DNA of 64,000 bases from an uncultured Clostridia bacterium. GTDB taxonomy: Bacteria; Bacillota; Clostridia; Oscillospirales; Ruminococcaceae. The stretch lies in assembly GCA_944387915.1 (NCBI GenBank), contig CALXGT010000050.1, positions 1-64,000 of the forward strand, given 5' to 3'. The position numbers and the translations under genes were made by a program. The notes below the pieces were generated by a model. It saw only the letters and a program-made list of their open reading frames with translations. It searched no databases and was not told where the DNA came from. How positions within the stretch are numbered: the first letter of the stretch is position 1; every line of letters begins with the position of its first letter. Of this stretch, positions 1 to 6,868 are shown piece after piece.

Positions 1-13
1 TTTTCATGAAATG

Positions 14-49
14 AAAAAAGCCCGAAGTCTTTTGCAAAACTTCGGGCAG
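14..49 (-). terminator. Minus-strand intrinsic terminator, outer of two in tandem
   Basis: A perfect 9-bp stem (20-28 with 39-47) is preceded on the plus strand by A6, so minus-strand RNA ends in a hairpin followed by U6. It lies downstream of the minus-strand tRNA genes but beyond a closer terminator at 202-227, so it may serve a further transcript. Confidence 0.7.
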
Positions 50-57
50 TGAAACGC

Positions 58-100
58 AAAAACGGCAGACAAGTTTTCAGTGACTTGTCTGCCGTTTGAA
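58..100 (-). terminator. Long perfect hairpin, probable minus-strand terminator
   Basis: A 14-bp perfect stem (61-74 with 83-96), extended by AAA/TTT, encloses an 8-nt loop. On the minus strand it is followed by TTTTTGCGTTT. No gene is visible between this hairpin and the one at 202-227; the interval 101-201 has no credible ORF. Confidence 0.6.
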
Positions 101-201
101 GCAGTTATTCTGTTGTACGGGAGTTCAGTTCTATCCGCAAAGTAAAAATAGCCGTTTTATATCTACAAATATGCATCTTAAAATCCCGGCGTTTGGGCAG
201 C

Positions 202-227
202 AAAAAACCCCGATAAAATCGGGGTTT
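202..227 (-). terminator. Terminator of the tRNA-Pro/tRNA-Tyr transcript
   Basis: A 10-bp stem (205-214 with 218-227) has a 3-nt loop and a T6 run on the minus strand. It begins 32 bp past the 3' end of tRNA-Tyr, as expected for the end of the two-tRNA operon. Confidence 0.8.
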
Positions 228-259
228 ATGCGGAACATATCTTTTTTATGTTCCTATTA

Positions 260-345
260 TGGTGGAGGAGGGTGGATTCGGACCACCGAAGCTGAAAAGC
301 AACAGATTTACAGTCTGCCCCCTTTGGCCACTCGGGAACTCCTCC
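260..345 (-). tRNA. tRNA-Tyr (anticodon GTA)
   Basis: Read on the minus strand this is an 86-nt class II tRNA. It has a GGAGGAG/CTCCTCC acceptor stem, a long variable arm, a T-loop, anticodon loop with GTA, and an encoded CCA end. It is cotranscribed with tRNA-Pro, which lies 21 bp upstream. Confidence 0.95.
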
Positions 346-366
346 ATATTCTATTTCGCGCCGGTC

Positions 367-443
367 TGGTCGGGGCGACAGGACTTGAACCTGCGGCATC
401 TTGGTCCCAAACCAAGCACTCTACCAAACTGAGCTACGCCCCG
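367..443 (-). tRNA. tRNA-Pro (anticodon TGG)
   Basis: A 77-nt cloverleaf on the minus strand: CGGGGCG acceptor arm, D-arm, anticodon stem CTTGG/CCAAG with anticodon TGG, T-arm with GGTTCAAGTCC, and encoded CCA. It is first in a two-tRNA unit driven by the promoter at 474-502. Confidence 0.95.
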
Positions 444-473
444 TCAGGACAGCGCTTCAGTGACAGCTTTTAT

Positions 474-502
474 AGTGTATCACCGAAAATCGATTTTGTC
501 AA
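474..502 (-). promoter_or_regulatory. Promoter of the tRNA-Pro/tRNA-Tyr unit
   Basis: Minus-strand TTGACA (497-502), a 17-bp spacer and TACACT (474-479) form a near-consensus sigma-70 type promoter about 30 bp upstream of tRNA-Pro. It fits in the short gap after the mnmA stop codon. Confidence 0.85.
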
Positions 503-520
503 GAGTTTTTTTGAATTTTT

Positions 521-1546
521 TTATTGAATGATTCCGCCGCCCAAAACCACATCTCCCGAATAAATGACCGCGGACTGTCCTTTAGCGGGAAACCGCTGGG
601 ACTCGCAAAAATGGACCACCGCTTCTTTCCCCTCAAAATCGGCTGTGCAGCCAACCGCTTTTGCCCGGGAACGAATTTTAACCGTCCAAAGCCCTTTATC
701 GGACCAGGCGCCGGGAAAGGTCTCCGAAAGATCGGAAAGCCGAATCTCTTTTTGCTCCCCTTCTACGAGATCGCCAAGATATACCCGATTTTTCAGCGGA
801 TCAATCTCTTTGACAAAAACCGGTCGTCCCAACGCGACGCCAAGGTGCTTTCGTTGACCCACGGTATAATGTAAAATACCCCGGTGCGTCCCGCAAACCT
901 TTCCTTCCGGGGAAATCAGTTCCCCTTGAGGGAGCGCGCCCCGCCGCGCTTCGATATACGCGCCGTAGTCATTGTCGGGGATAAAACAGTTCTCCTGACT
1001 GTCCGGAGCGGAAAAAGAACTCAATCCCGCTTCCTCGGCAATTTTGCGCACCGACGCTTTATCCAAATGAGACAGAGGAAGAAGGAGACGGCTCAGTACA
1101 TCCTGTTTGAGCCGATACAGCATATACGATTGGTCCCGTTTTTCATCTTCCCCTTTACACAAATAGGAAATCCCGCCTTCTCTTCTCAAAGCGGCGTAAT
1201 GGCCGGTGGCAATCCATTGGGCTCCGATCTCATCGGCAGTGTCCAAGAGCGCCTTAAATTTGACGCGAGGATTGCAGTAAATACAGGGATTCGGCGTTTT
1301 CCCCGAAAGGTATGCGTCAATAAAGTAGGTAATGACCTCTTGCGTAAACGTTTCTTCCATTTCTTTGACAATCAAGGGAACATCCGCTTCCTTCGCCGCC
1401 TGTTTTGCCGCTTCCACCGTACCGGCGTGAGCCTCGGTCATTTTCAAGACAACGCCGCTGACATCATATCCTTCTTTTTTGAGCAGATAGGCGCAAACGG
1501 AGCTGTCTACCCCGCCGCTCATCGCTACCAAAACCTTTTCCTTCAT
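521..1546 (-). CDS. mnmA: tRNA-specific 2-thiouridylase MnmA
   Basis: MnmA activates U34 of Lys, Glu and Gln tRNAs with ATP and inserts sulfur at position 2, in the cytosol. The 341-residue protein begins with the PP-loop ATP-binding motif SGGVDSS at residues 10-16. It keeps the NPC-x2-C segment with the first catalytic cysteine, the GHYA motif, and a DSQENCFI segment with the second catalytic cysteine. Length is slightly below the usual 355-370. The start has a good Shine-Dalgarno (AGGAG, 9 bp upstream) and lies 9 bp after the rnhA stop, so the two are probably cotranscribed. The gene stops just before the tRNA promoter. Confidence 0.96.
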   Translation of the reverse strand: MKEKVLVAMSGGVDSSVCAYLLKKEGYDVSGVVLKMTEAHAGTVEAAKQAAKEADVPLIVKEMEETFTQEVITYFIDAYLSGKTPNPCIYCNPRVKFKALLDTADEIGAQWIATGHYAALRREGGISYLCKGEDEKRDQSYMLYRLKQDVLSRLLLPLSHLDKASVRKIAEEAGLSSFSAPDSQENCFIPDNDYGAYIEARRGALPQGELISPEGKVCGTHRGILHYTVGQRKHLGVALGRPVFVKEIDPLKNRVYLGDLVEGEQKEIRLSDLSETFPGAWSDKGLWTVKIRSRAKAVGCTADFEGKEAVVHFCESQRFPAKGQSAVIYSGDVVLGGGIIQ

Positions 1547-1555
1547 ATGTTTCTC

Positions 1556-1993
1556 CTATTTAAACTTCTGGCTTTCCATCACTGCCAGCTCGTCGCACCG
1601 TTCATTTTCCGGATGCCCCGCATGTCCCTTGACCCATTGATAGGTCATCTGATGTTTTTCAATCTCGGAAAGCAATACCTCCCAAAGATCGGGATTTAAG
1701 GCCTTCTCTTTTTTGTTTCGCATCCAGTTATTTTTCTGCCAACGTTTCGCCCATCCTAAGGTAATGGCGTCGATCACATATTTGGAATCGCTGACTAACG
1801 TAACGCTGCATGGATATTTGAGCTGCCTTAACCCCTCGATCACCGCCGTCAGCTCCATACGGTTGTTGGTGGTATTTTCTTCCCCGCCGGAAAGCTCCTT
1901 TCGATGTTCCCCAAATACCAAAATCGCGCCCCATCCCCCTGGACCGGGATTTCCGCTGCATGCGCCGTCGGTATATAAAAAGACTTTTTTCAT
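1556..1993 (-). CDS. rnhA: Ribonuclease HI
   Basis: RNase HI cleaves the RNA strand of RNA-DNA hybrids (R-loops, primers) using two metal ions. The 145-residue protein matches the compact bacterial form. All four carboxylates are visible: D9 in the N-terminal [10 protein letters not shown] motif, E47 in NNRMEL, D69 in VSDSKYV and D134 in the C-terminal ERCDELA. H124 of the VKGHAG loop is also present. It is first in a two-gene unit with mnmA and has its own promoter at 2013-2041. Confidence 0.96.
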   Translation of the reverse strand: MKKVFLYTDGACSGNPGPGGWGAILVFGEHRKELSGGEENTTNNRMELTAVIEGLRQLKYPCSVTLVSDSKYVIDAITLGWAKRWQKNNWMRNKKEKALNPDLWEVLLSEIEKHQMTYQWVKGHAGHPENERCDELAVMESQKFK

Positions 1994-2012
1994 GCCTTGC
2001 CTCCTCTCCCAC

Positions 2013-2041
2013 AGTATACCTGCTTTTTAAAGAAAATACAA
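2013..2041 (-). promoter_or_regulatory. Promoter of rnhA-mnmA
   Basis: Minus-strand TTGTAT (2036-2041), a 17-bp spacer and TATACT (2013-2018) lie about 20 bp upstream of the rnhA start. The -35 is imperfect and the -10 good. Confidence 0.65.
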
Positions 2042-2087
2042 TTCTCTTTTTTAAAAACAGCAGTATGGGTTCTTCTCTTTAAAAGCC

Positions 2088-2117
2088 TTGACAAAAGAAA
2101 ATACTCTATAGTATAAT
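2088..2117 (+). promoter_or_regulatory. Consensus promoter of tRNA-Thr
   Basis: TTGACA (2088-2093) and TATAAT (2112-2117) are both perfect consensus hexamers with an 18-bp spacer. The -10 ends 11 bp before the mature tRNA 5' end. Confidence 0.9.
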
Positions 2118-2128
2118 GAGAGGCGAGC

Positions 2129-2204
2129 GCTGGTGTAGCACAGTTGGTAGTGCAGCTGATTTGTAATCAGCAGGTCGGGGGTTCGAGTCCGTCCACCAGC
2201 TCCA
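2129..2204 (+). tRNA. tRNA-Thr (anticodon TGT)
   Basis: A 76-nt cloverleaf: acceptor arms GCTGGTG/CACCAGC, D-arm, anticodon stem CTGAT/ATCAG with TGT, T-arm with GGTTCGAGTCC, and encoded CCA. It is monocistronic with its own strong promoter, and is followed directly by the terminator-like tandem array. Confidence 0.95.
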
Positions 2205-2207
2205 GGA

Positions 2208-2640
2208 CCTGCGGTCAGCACTTCGCGATCGCAGGTTTTTCTTTTTCTCTTCGTTTATGCCCGCGCCGGTACGGGTATTTTACCTTACCCATTCTTTTGC
2301 TCTGCGGTCGGCGTTTCGCCATCGCAGGTTTTTCTTTTTCTCTTCGTTTATGCCCACGCTGTCACAAATTCTTTGTCTTACCCATTCTTTTTACTCTGCG
2401 GTCGGCGTTTCGCGATCGCAGGTTTTTCTTTTTCTCTTCGTTTATGCCCGCGCTGTCACAAATTCTTTGTCTTACCCATTCGTTTTACTCTGCGGTCGGC
2501 GTTTCGCCATCGCAGGTTTTTCTTTTTCTCTCCGTCTGTGCCCGCGCTGTCACAAATTCTTTGTCTTACCCATTCTTTTACTCTGCGGTCGGCACTTCGC
2601 GATCGCAGGTTTTCTTTTTTATCGGTAATGCGCCCGTTCT
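2208..2640 (+). repeat. Five tandem terminator-like hairpin units, period 93-94 bp
   Basis: Five copies of a unit begin with CTGCGGTC near 2209, 2302, 2396, 2490 and 2583. Each unit has a GC-rich hairpin (CTGCG ... CGCAG with inner pairing), a T-rich tail of the form TTTTTCTTTTT, and, in copies 2-4, a spacer with a weak second hairpin (ACAAA-TTC-TTTGT). Copies differ at a few hairpin positions: GCACTTCGCGAT in copies 1 and 5, GCGTTTCGCCAT in 2 and 4, GCGTTTCGCGAT in 3. The first copy starts 4 bp after tRNA-Thr and should be its terminator; the rest look like tandem duplications. Because 94 is not a multiple of 3, all three frames carry the same repeated pseudo-peptide, which argues against coding. 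Confidence 0.85.
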
Positions 2641-2781
2641 CTTTCCTCTTTTCTCGCAAGCCCCGCTTCTACGGTACGCATCCCACTAAACCCCTCGATC
2701 AAAGCGGATGGAAGCGTTACTGGGATAATAACTGCCGCGCCCAAAAGTATTCCCATATTTTGTATCCATTTGTTTTACGTA

Positions 2782-2810
2782 TTGAAATAATTGTATAAAA
2801 TATGTATAAT
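2782..2810 (+). promoter_or_regulatory. Promoter of the metallo-hydrolase gene
   Basis: TTGAAA (2782-2787), a 17-bp spacer and TATAAT (2805-2810). The region between the repeat array and this promoter (2641-2781) shows no other feature. Confidence 0.8.
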
Positions 2811-2857
2811 AAAGAAAGAAACAATAGAAAAAAATATAGGAATACAGGAGGTAGACT

Positions 2858-3706
2858 ATGTCAAACGCATCATTCATCACCCATGGGTTGAAATTTCGCT
2901 GGATCAACGCCCAATGCTTTGAATTTCAATTTTCCAATGGAAAAACCCTGCTCACCGATCCATACTTTGACGTACCGGAGCGCTTTAAAGAAGGGGTTGG
3001 AATGTCTCTGATGAATTTCCATGTAGAAGACATCGAGAATGTGGATTATGTTTTTATCAATCATACCCATGGCGACCACATCGCCAACCTCCAGCAGGTT
3101 TGCGACCGGTTTTCGCCCACTGTGATCTGTCACAGTGCCGTGGCTATGGAAATCGCGAAAACCCATGTCGTCCCTCTTACATCCATTTATCCGGTAGATT
3201 TTAACGGCAGATACTACTTTGACGGCTTTTCTTTGGATACTTACCACGGTACGCACCATGCAAGCCGCAGCGCCTACGCCGAATCCAAAGCCTTTACCAT
3301 GCGGGACGGCGACAATGAACTTGGCGTTATGGGGAGCATTTTTAACGTAAACTTTGTATTAAACCTTCCCGAAGGGCTTCGTGTCGCCTTCGTAGGAGGA
3401 AATGACGATGGGATGAGCGAACGGTTTCGAGAGATCCGCCCCAATATTATGATCCGCAACAAAATGGGAAGTTCCCGGGATTTTGACCGGGTCGCGGAAC
3501 GTTTTGCGGACATTTTTGCCAAATCCAATACCCAAATGCTGATCCCCATGCACTGTGAAACCTGGGTCAACGAATGTCCGGAATTTATAAACAGCGTCAT
3601 GGAGGACATGAATCACATTATGGAAGAAAAAGGGCTGATCGGAAGGGTAAAGCTGTTAGACCGCACCAAATGGTATTATCTGGACTTGGCCATCAACGAA
3701 GCTTAG
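2858..3706 (+). CDS. Metallo-beta-lactamase fold hydrolase
   Basis: A 282-residue protein of the metallo-beta-lactamase superfamily, closest in layout to UlaG-like cytosolic hydrolases. The zinc signature HTHGDH sits at residues 69-74. Further candidate ligands are the histidines of YHGTHHA near 129-134 and a late histidine in MLIPMHCETW. There is no signal peptide. The substrate cannot be read from the sequence. The gene has its own promoter and a GGAGG Shine-Dalgarno and ends before a bidirectional terminator, so it is a single-gene unit. The neighbouring LacI-type gene is convergent, so a regulatory link is not implied by position. Confidence 0.8.
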   Translation: MSNASFITHGLKFRWINAQCFEFQFSNGKTLLTDPYFDVPERFKEGVGMSLMNFHVEDIENVDYVFINHTHGDHIANLQQVCDRFSPTVICHSAVAMEIAKTHVVPLTSIYPVDFNGRYYFDGFSLDTYHGTHHASRSAYAESKAFTMRDGDNELGVMGSIFNVNFVLNLPEGLRVAFVGGNDDGMSERFREIRPNIMIRNKMGSSRDFDRVAERFADIFAKSNTQMLIPMHCETWVNECPEFINSVMEDMNHIMEEKGLIGRVKLLDRTKWYYLDLAINEA

Positions 3707-3766
3707 TGTTCGTTCTTCTCCCCCAAAAAATGGCGGCCGCGCCGGCCATCCTCTGTCTTTCTCATC

Positions 3767-3799
3767 AAAAAAGGTCATAGCAAAAGCTATGACCTTTTT
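3767..3799. terminator. Bidirectional terminator between the hydrolase and the LacI-type gene
   Basis: A stem of about 14 bp (AAAAAAGGTCATAGC with its complement) and an AAAA loop, with T runs on both strands. It serves two convergent genes. Confidence 0.85.
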
Positions 3800-3820
3800 C
3801 CTTTTAACCTCGGCATTCTT

Positions 3821-4855
3821 TTACTTATACTCAAAGAAACGGCCTGCCGTCTTTCCTTCGGTAGAAGTGCGATAAATCATCCTGTGCGGCGTATAAATGG
3901 TACGTCCCTGGGTAATGACACCGGTAATGATCTCATCCAAAAAGCGAACGATATCCATGCCTAAAATCGTCTCCTGCTGATCGATAGTACTGAGAGCCAC
4001 CGGCAAATAAGGGGAAGAAAATCCATTATCCACACCCATTACCGCAATTTCTTCGGGAATTTGTACGCCCGCGTCAAACAACGCGGCCATACAACCGGTT
4101 GCCAGCATATCGTTCATACAAAAAATAGCGTCCGGCCGGGGAGAAGTTGTTAAGATTTGATCCCGCGTCGCTATGTAAGCCTCTTTTACAGAAAATCCGC
4201 AGTCAAATTTCAGCTTTTCATCCCGGGGAAGGTTATACTGCCACAACGCATCCATATATCCCCGTTCCCGTAAATCGATATATTCCCAAGTATTCACCAA
4301 ACTTTTGGTCATCAAAAGGGCTACCCGTCTCCTTCCCTGCTCCAGCAGGTGGGTAACCGCTTCAAACACCATGCGACGATTGTCGGTGCTGATTACATAA
4401 TTTTCTTTCAAAGAGCAGCATGCCCCAACCTGTATCACCTTAGTTTGATTCAAAAGATCAACAAATTCCCGATCGTGGATTACCGGAAGGTGATACAAAA
4501 TAACACCCGTTAGATTTCTCTCCAAATGGCGTTTTAATGTCTCTTTTCCTTCTTCCCACTCACCTTCCCGTCCCACCATAGGGTGGATCAACACTTCGTA
4601 ACCCAGCTCAAACAGCTGGCTGGAACAGCTCGCCAGAAAATCATGGACAAAGATCGCCGTAAAAATCAAAATAGTTTTAATCTCGCCCTTTTGCTTTCCT
4701 TTGACCCGCTCGGAAGGGATATAACCGACTTTTTTCATAGCCGCATAGACCAGTTCCCTTTTTTCGGCAGAAACGATCACACTGTTATTCATTACCCGAG
4801 ATACTGTTGCTACGGAAACGCCCGCTTCTCGCGCAACGTCCACTATTGTCGCCAC
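3821..4855 (-). CDS. LacI-family transcriptional regulator
   Basis: A 344-residue LacI/GalR-type repressor. Residues 1-25 form the helix-turn-helix (IVDVAREAGVSVATVSRVMN), followed by a hinge and a periplasmic-binding-protein-like effector domain (GVDNGFSSPYLPVALSTIDQ near the C-terminal part is typical). It starts at GTG, 8 bp after AAGGAG. The ligand and regulon are unknown: no sugar-uptake or catabolic gene is adjacent, and both neighbours appear to have their own promoters. A palindrome overlapping its own promoter suggests autoregulation. Confidence 0.9.
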   Translation of the reverse strand: MATIVDVAREAGVSVATVSRVMNNSVIVSAEKRELVYAAMKKVGYIPSERVKGKQKGEIKTILIFTAIFVHDFLASCSSQLFELGYEVLIHPMVGREGEWEEGKETLKRHLERNLTGVILYHLPVIHDREFVDLLNQTKVIQVGACCSLKENYVISTDNRRMVFEAVTHLLEQGRRRVALLMTKSLVNTWEYIDLRERGYMDALWQYNLPRDEKLKFDCGFSVKEAYIATRDQILTTSPRPDAIFCMNDMLATGCMAALFDAGVQIPEEIAVMGVDNGFSSPYLPVALSTIDQQETILGMDIVRFLDEIITGVITQGRTIYTPHRMIYRTSTEGKTAGRFFEYK

Positions 4856-4927
4856 GATTCATTCTCCTTTTCCCGTCAATTTCTTTTTTTCGCAAAATCA
4901 GTTGCCTTTTCCCATACGGCTATCCTT

Positions 4928-4967
4928 ATTATACGAAAAAAGCGAAAAAAATCAAACGGGCCGTTTG
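4928..4967 (-). promoter_or_regulatory. Promoter and candidate operator of the LacI-type gene
   Basis: Minus-strand TTGATT (4950-4955), a 16-bp spacer and TATAAT (4928-4933). A perfect 15-bp palindrome, CAAACGG-G-CCGTTTG at 4953-4967, overlaps the -35. Operators of this family are palindromes near the promoter; its central base makes it odd-length, unlike the usual even LacI operator with central CG. Confidence 0.55.
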
Positions 4968-5121
4968 CTTATTTCCGTAACTTTTGTCCATGTTCAGTGA
5001 ATTTGCTAAGAAAAGTCCTCTTTATTTTATCTTAGTTATATAATGTTTTCCCATTTTTCTTTTCCTTCATTTTACCATTTTTGTGGGTTCAAGAGAAAAT
5101 GAAAAAAGTCCAACCACTTTT

Positions 5122-6612
5122 TCAATTTTTTTCACCATCCATAAATAAAAACCGACTTGCCACCGCATTTTGAAAAGCCCGGTCGTGCTCCACGAACAAA
5201 ATGGTAGGTTTCCATTGAAGCAGCAGTTCCTCGATTTGCATCCGGGAAACAATGTCCACAAAATTGAGCGGCTCGTCCCAAAGGTAAAGATTCGCTTGCT
5301 CGCTTAAGCTTCTCGCTAACAGCACCTTCTTTTTCTGCCCGCCGCTAAATTCCTCCATATTTTTTTCAAACTGGACCCGCTCAAAGCCGAACTTCCGCAA
5401 AATGGTCTTAAAAAGGCTTTCGTCAATTTCCTCTTGCCTCGCGTAATCGGAAAGATTCCCTTTCAGGAAAGAGGTGTCCTGACTCACGAAGGAGATTTTT
5501 AAATCCGACGGCAAAGAGAGCGCACCGGTATAACGGATGGGATCCCCTAAGATCCGATGCAAAAGAGTGGATTTGCCCGAACCGTTTTTCCCGCAAAGAG
5601 CCACCTGTTCCCCCTGGCTTAAGGAAAAGGAAAGGGGGCCTGCCACAGCCCGATCCCCGTAATATAAAGTCAAGTCCTTTCCGTAAAGAAGCTCTTTTTT
5701 CCGATAGGGAAGAATATGGATTTTTAGCTCTTCCTGACGCTCTACATTTTTCAAGAGCTTTTTCTTTTCATCCAAAGCCGTCTGTCTTCGGTTTTCAATC
5801 GCCTTTGCCCGCTTCATCATTTTCGCTGACTGGTGACCTACATATCCCCTGTCCACCGAAATACCCGAGTTATCCGAATGGTATTTTCCTTTTTCCACCT
5901 TGTCTGACCAGCCCGCCGTCCGCTTTACCGCGGTCTCCAATCGGGAAATATCCCCCGCAAGCCGCTCGTTTTCCCTTTGCTCATATTGATCGAGCCGGTC
6001 TCGATTTTCTTTCCAAGAAGAGAAATTTCCTTTTTGCAGCTCAATATCCCCTTTATTGATAGAAAGGATATGGTCCACCGCGCGGTCGAGAAAATCCCGG
6101 TCATGGGAAACGAGGATAAAGCCTTTTTTCCGGCGCAGGTACTCCCCTAAGATCTCCCGCCCCTCGGCGTCCAGATGATTGGTGGGTTCATCGATAAGCA
6201 AGAACCGGTTTTCCCGCAAAAACATCCCCGCGATCTGAACTTTTGTCTTCTCTCCACCGGAAAGTGTCCCATAGGGACGGGAAAGTACCGAATCGGAGAC
6301 CGAAAGCAAGGAAAGCTCCCGCTCGATCTCCCAGTCCTCCGCATCCGAAAGAATATGCATCAGCTCCAAAACCGGGAGGGTCTCGTTGATGGAATCGTCG
6401 GGGAAATATTCAAACTCCACCGGAGACGAGATGGCGCCCCGATACTCCTCTTTGCCCATCAAAAGCTTCAGTAACGTAGTTTTTCCTCTTCCGTTTCGCC
6501 CAATCAGCCCCAAACGCCAGTTGGTGTCCAAAGAGAGGGATACATTCTCAAAAATATTGTCATAGCTCCCATCATAACAAAAGGTCAGGTGGGAAATAGA
6601 GATTAACGCCAT
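5122..6612 (-). CDS. ABC-F ATPase, Lsa/Vga-like ribosome-protection type
   Basis: A soluble 496-residue twin-ATPase with no membrane segment, as in ABC-F proteins that act on ribosomes. Domain 1: Walker A GRNGRGKTT 38-46, signature LSGGE 117-121, Walker B/NHL 138-147. Domain 2: Walker A GKNGSGKST 341-349, signature FSGGQ 422-426, Walker B WDEPLNFVD 445-453. The basic linker at about 200-300 is where family members reach the P-site tRNA. The N-terminus (DTNWRLGLIGRNGRGKTTL) closely resembles Lsa-type proteins, known for lincosamide, streptogramin A and pleuromutilin resistance. A leader with a short peptide ORF and terminator precedes the gene, which supports antibiotic-induced expression. The substrate class is inferred from resemblance only. 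Confidence 0.88.
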   Translation of the reverse strand: MALISISHLTFCYDGSYDNIFENVSLSLDTNWRLGLIGRNGRGKTTLLKLLMGKEEYRGAISSPVEFEYFPDDSINETLPVLELMHILSDAEDWEIERELSLLSVSDSVLSRPYGTLSGGEKTKVQIAGMFLRENRFLLIDEPTNHLDAEGREILGEYLRRKKGFILVSHDRDFLDRAVDHILSINKGDIELQKGNFSSWKENRDRLDQYEQRENERLAGDISRLETAVKRTAGWSDKVEKGKYHSDNSGISVDRGYVGHQSAKMMKRAKAIENRRQTALDEKKKLLKNVERQEELKIHILPYRKKELLYGKDLTLYYGDRAVAGPLSFSLSQGEQVALCGKNGSGKSTLLHRILGDPIRYTGALSLPSDLKISFVSQDTSFLKGNLSDYARQEEIDESLFKTILRKFGFERVQFEKNMEEFSGGQKKKVLLARSLSEQANLYLWDEPLNFVDIVSRMQIEELLLQWKPTILFVEHDRAFQNAVASRFLFMDGEKN

Positions 6613-6834
6613 AAGTTCTCCTTTCTTTTCCGCAAAAAAACGCCGCAGGAAACCCTGCAGCGTTTCAAACTCAAAAAGGCGTTACTCCTTTTGGGCGAAA
6701 AGATGCATCATTTCCCGCTTTCCAAACGACAAAAAGAAAGGTAACACAAAAAGACGGCTTTCACCGCTTCCTTTTCCTTTTCGCCGTATCGTTAGCAAGA
6801 AATATGCATTTTCTCCCTCCTGATCCTCTTTTTT
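6613..6834 (-). promoter_or_regulatory. Attenuator leader of the ABC-F gene
   Basis: The roughly 220-nt 5' leader carries a leader-peptide ORF, a second short ORF (6682-6711, MMHLFAQKE, weak ribosome site) and a factor-independent terminator at 6633-6664 (stem AACGC-x-GCAGG with its complement, followed by T7), only 20 bp before the ABC-F start. A 9-nt segment GGCGAAAAG (6777-6785) after the leader peptide is perfectly complementary to CTTTTCGCC (6694-6702) inside the second ORF, giving a possible alternative fold. This is the layout of drug-sensing ribosome-mediated attenuation. Confidence 0.75.
6792..6809 (-). CDS. Leader peptide MHISC upstream of the ABC-F gene
   Basis: A five-codon ORF (Met-His-Ile-Ser-Cys-stop) begins 6 bp after a perfect AGGAGG (6816-6821), a stronger ribosome site than most genes here have. 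It lies about 24 bp from the predicted transcription start and about 130 bp before a terminator. A ribosome stalled here by a drug could change downstream folding. It is too short for similarity-based support. Confidence 0.65.
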   Translation of the reverse strand: MHISC

Positions 6835-6839
6835 CGTTC

Positions 6840-6868
6840 ATTATATCAGTCTTTTTCTTCTTTGTCAA
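6840..6868 (-). promoter_or_regulatory. Consensus promoter of the ABC-F gene inside the folC 3' end
   Basis: Minus-strand TTGACA (6863-6868), 17-bp spacer and TATAAT (6840-6845), both perfect. The -35 lies within the last codons of folC and the -10 directly follows its stop codon. Confidence 0.88.

Noticed and set aside
2224-2231. GCGATCGC as a HIP1-type cyanobacterial element
   Set aside because: It arises from the hairpin stem in the repeats and every other feature is Bacillota-like.
2208-2640. CRISPR array
   Set aside because: The repeated unit is about 94 bp and continuous, with no unique spacers and no cas genes.
2144-2689. Overlapping open frames with a repeated Phe/Arg-rich peptide
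   Set aside because: They are produced by the 94-bp tandem repeat, which is stop-free in three frames. They begin inside the tRNA or repeat, lack ribosome sites, and the same peptide appears in all frames.
3731-3750. GC-rich near-palindrome before the shared terminator
   Set aside because: The pairing is interrupted at the centre and there is no T-run; it is probably chance.
5098-5128. Terminator after the ABC-F gene
   Set aside because: A short AU-rich stem overlaps the stop codon and ends in T6, but its pairing is too weak to call with confidence.
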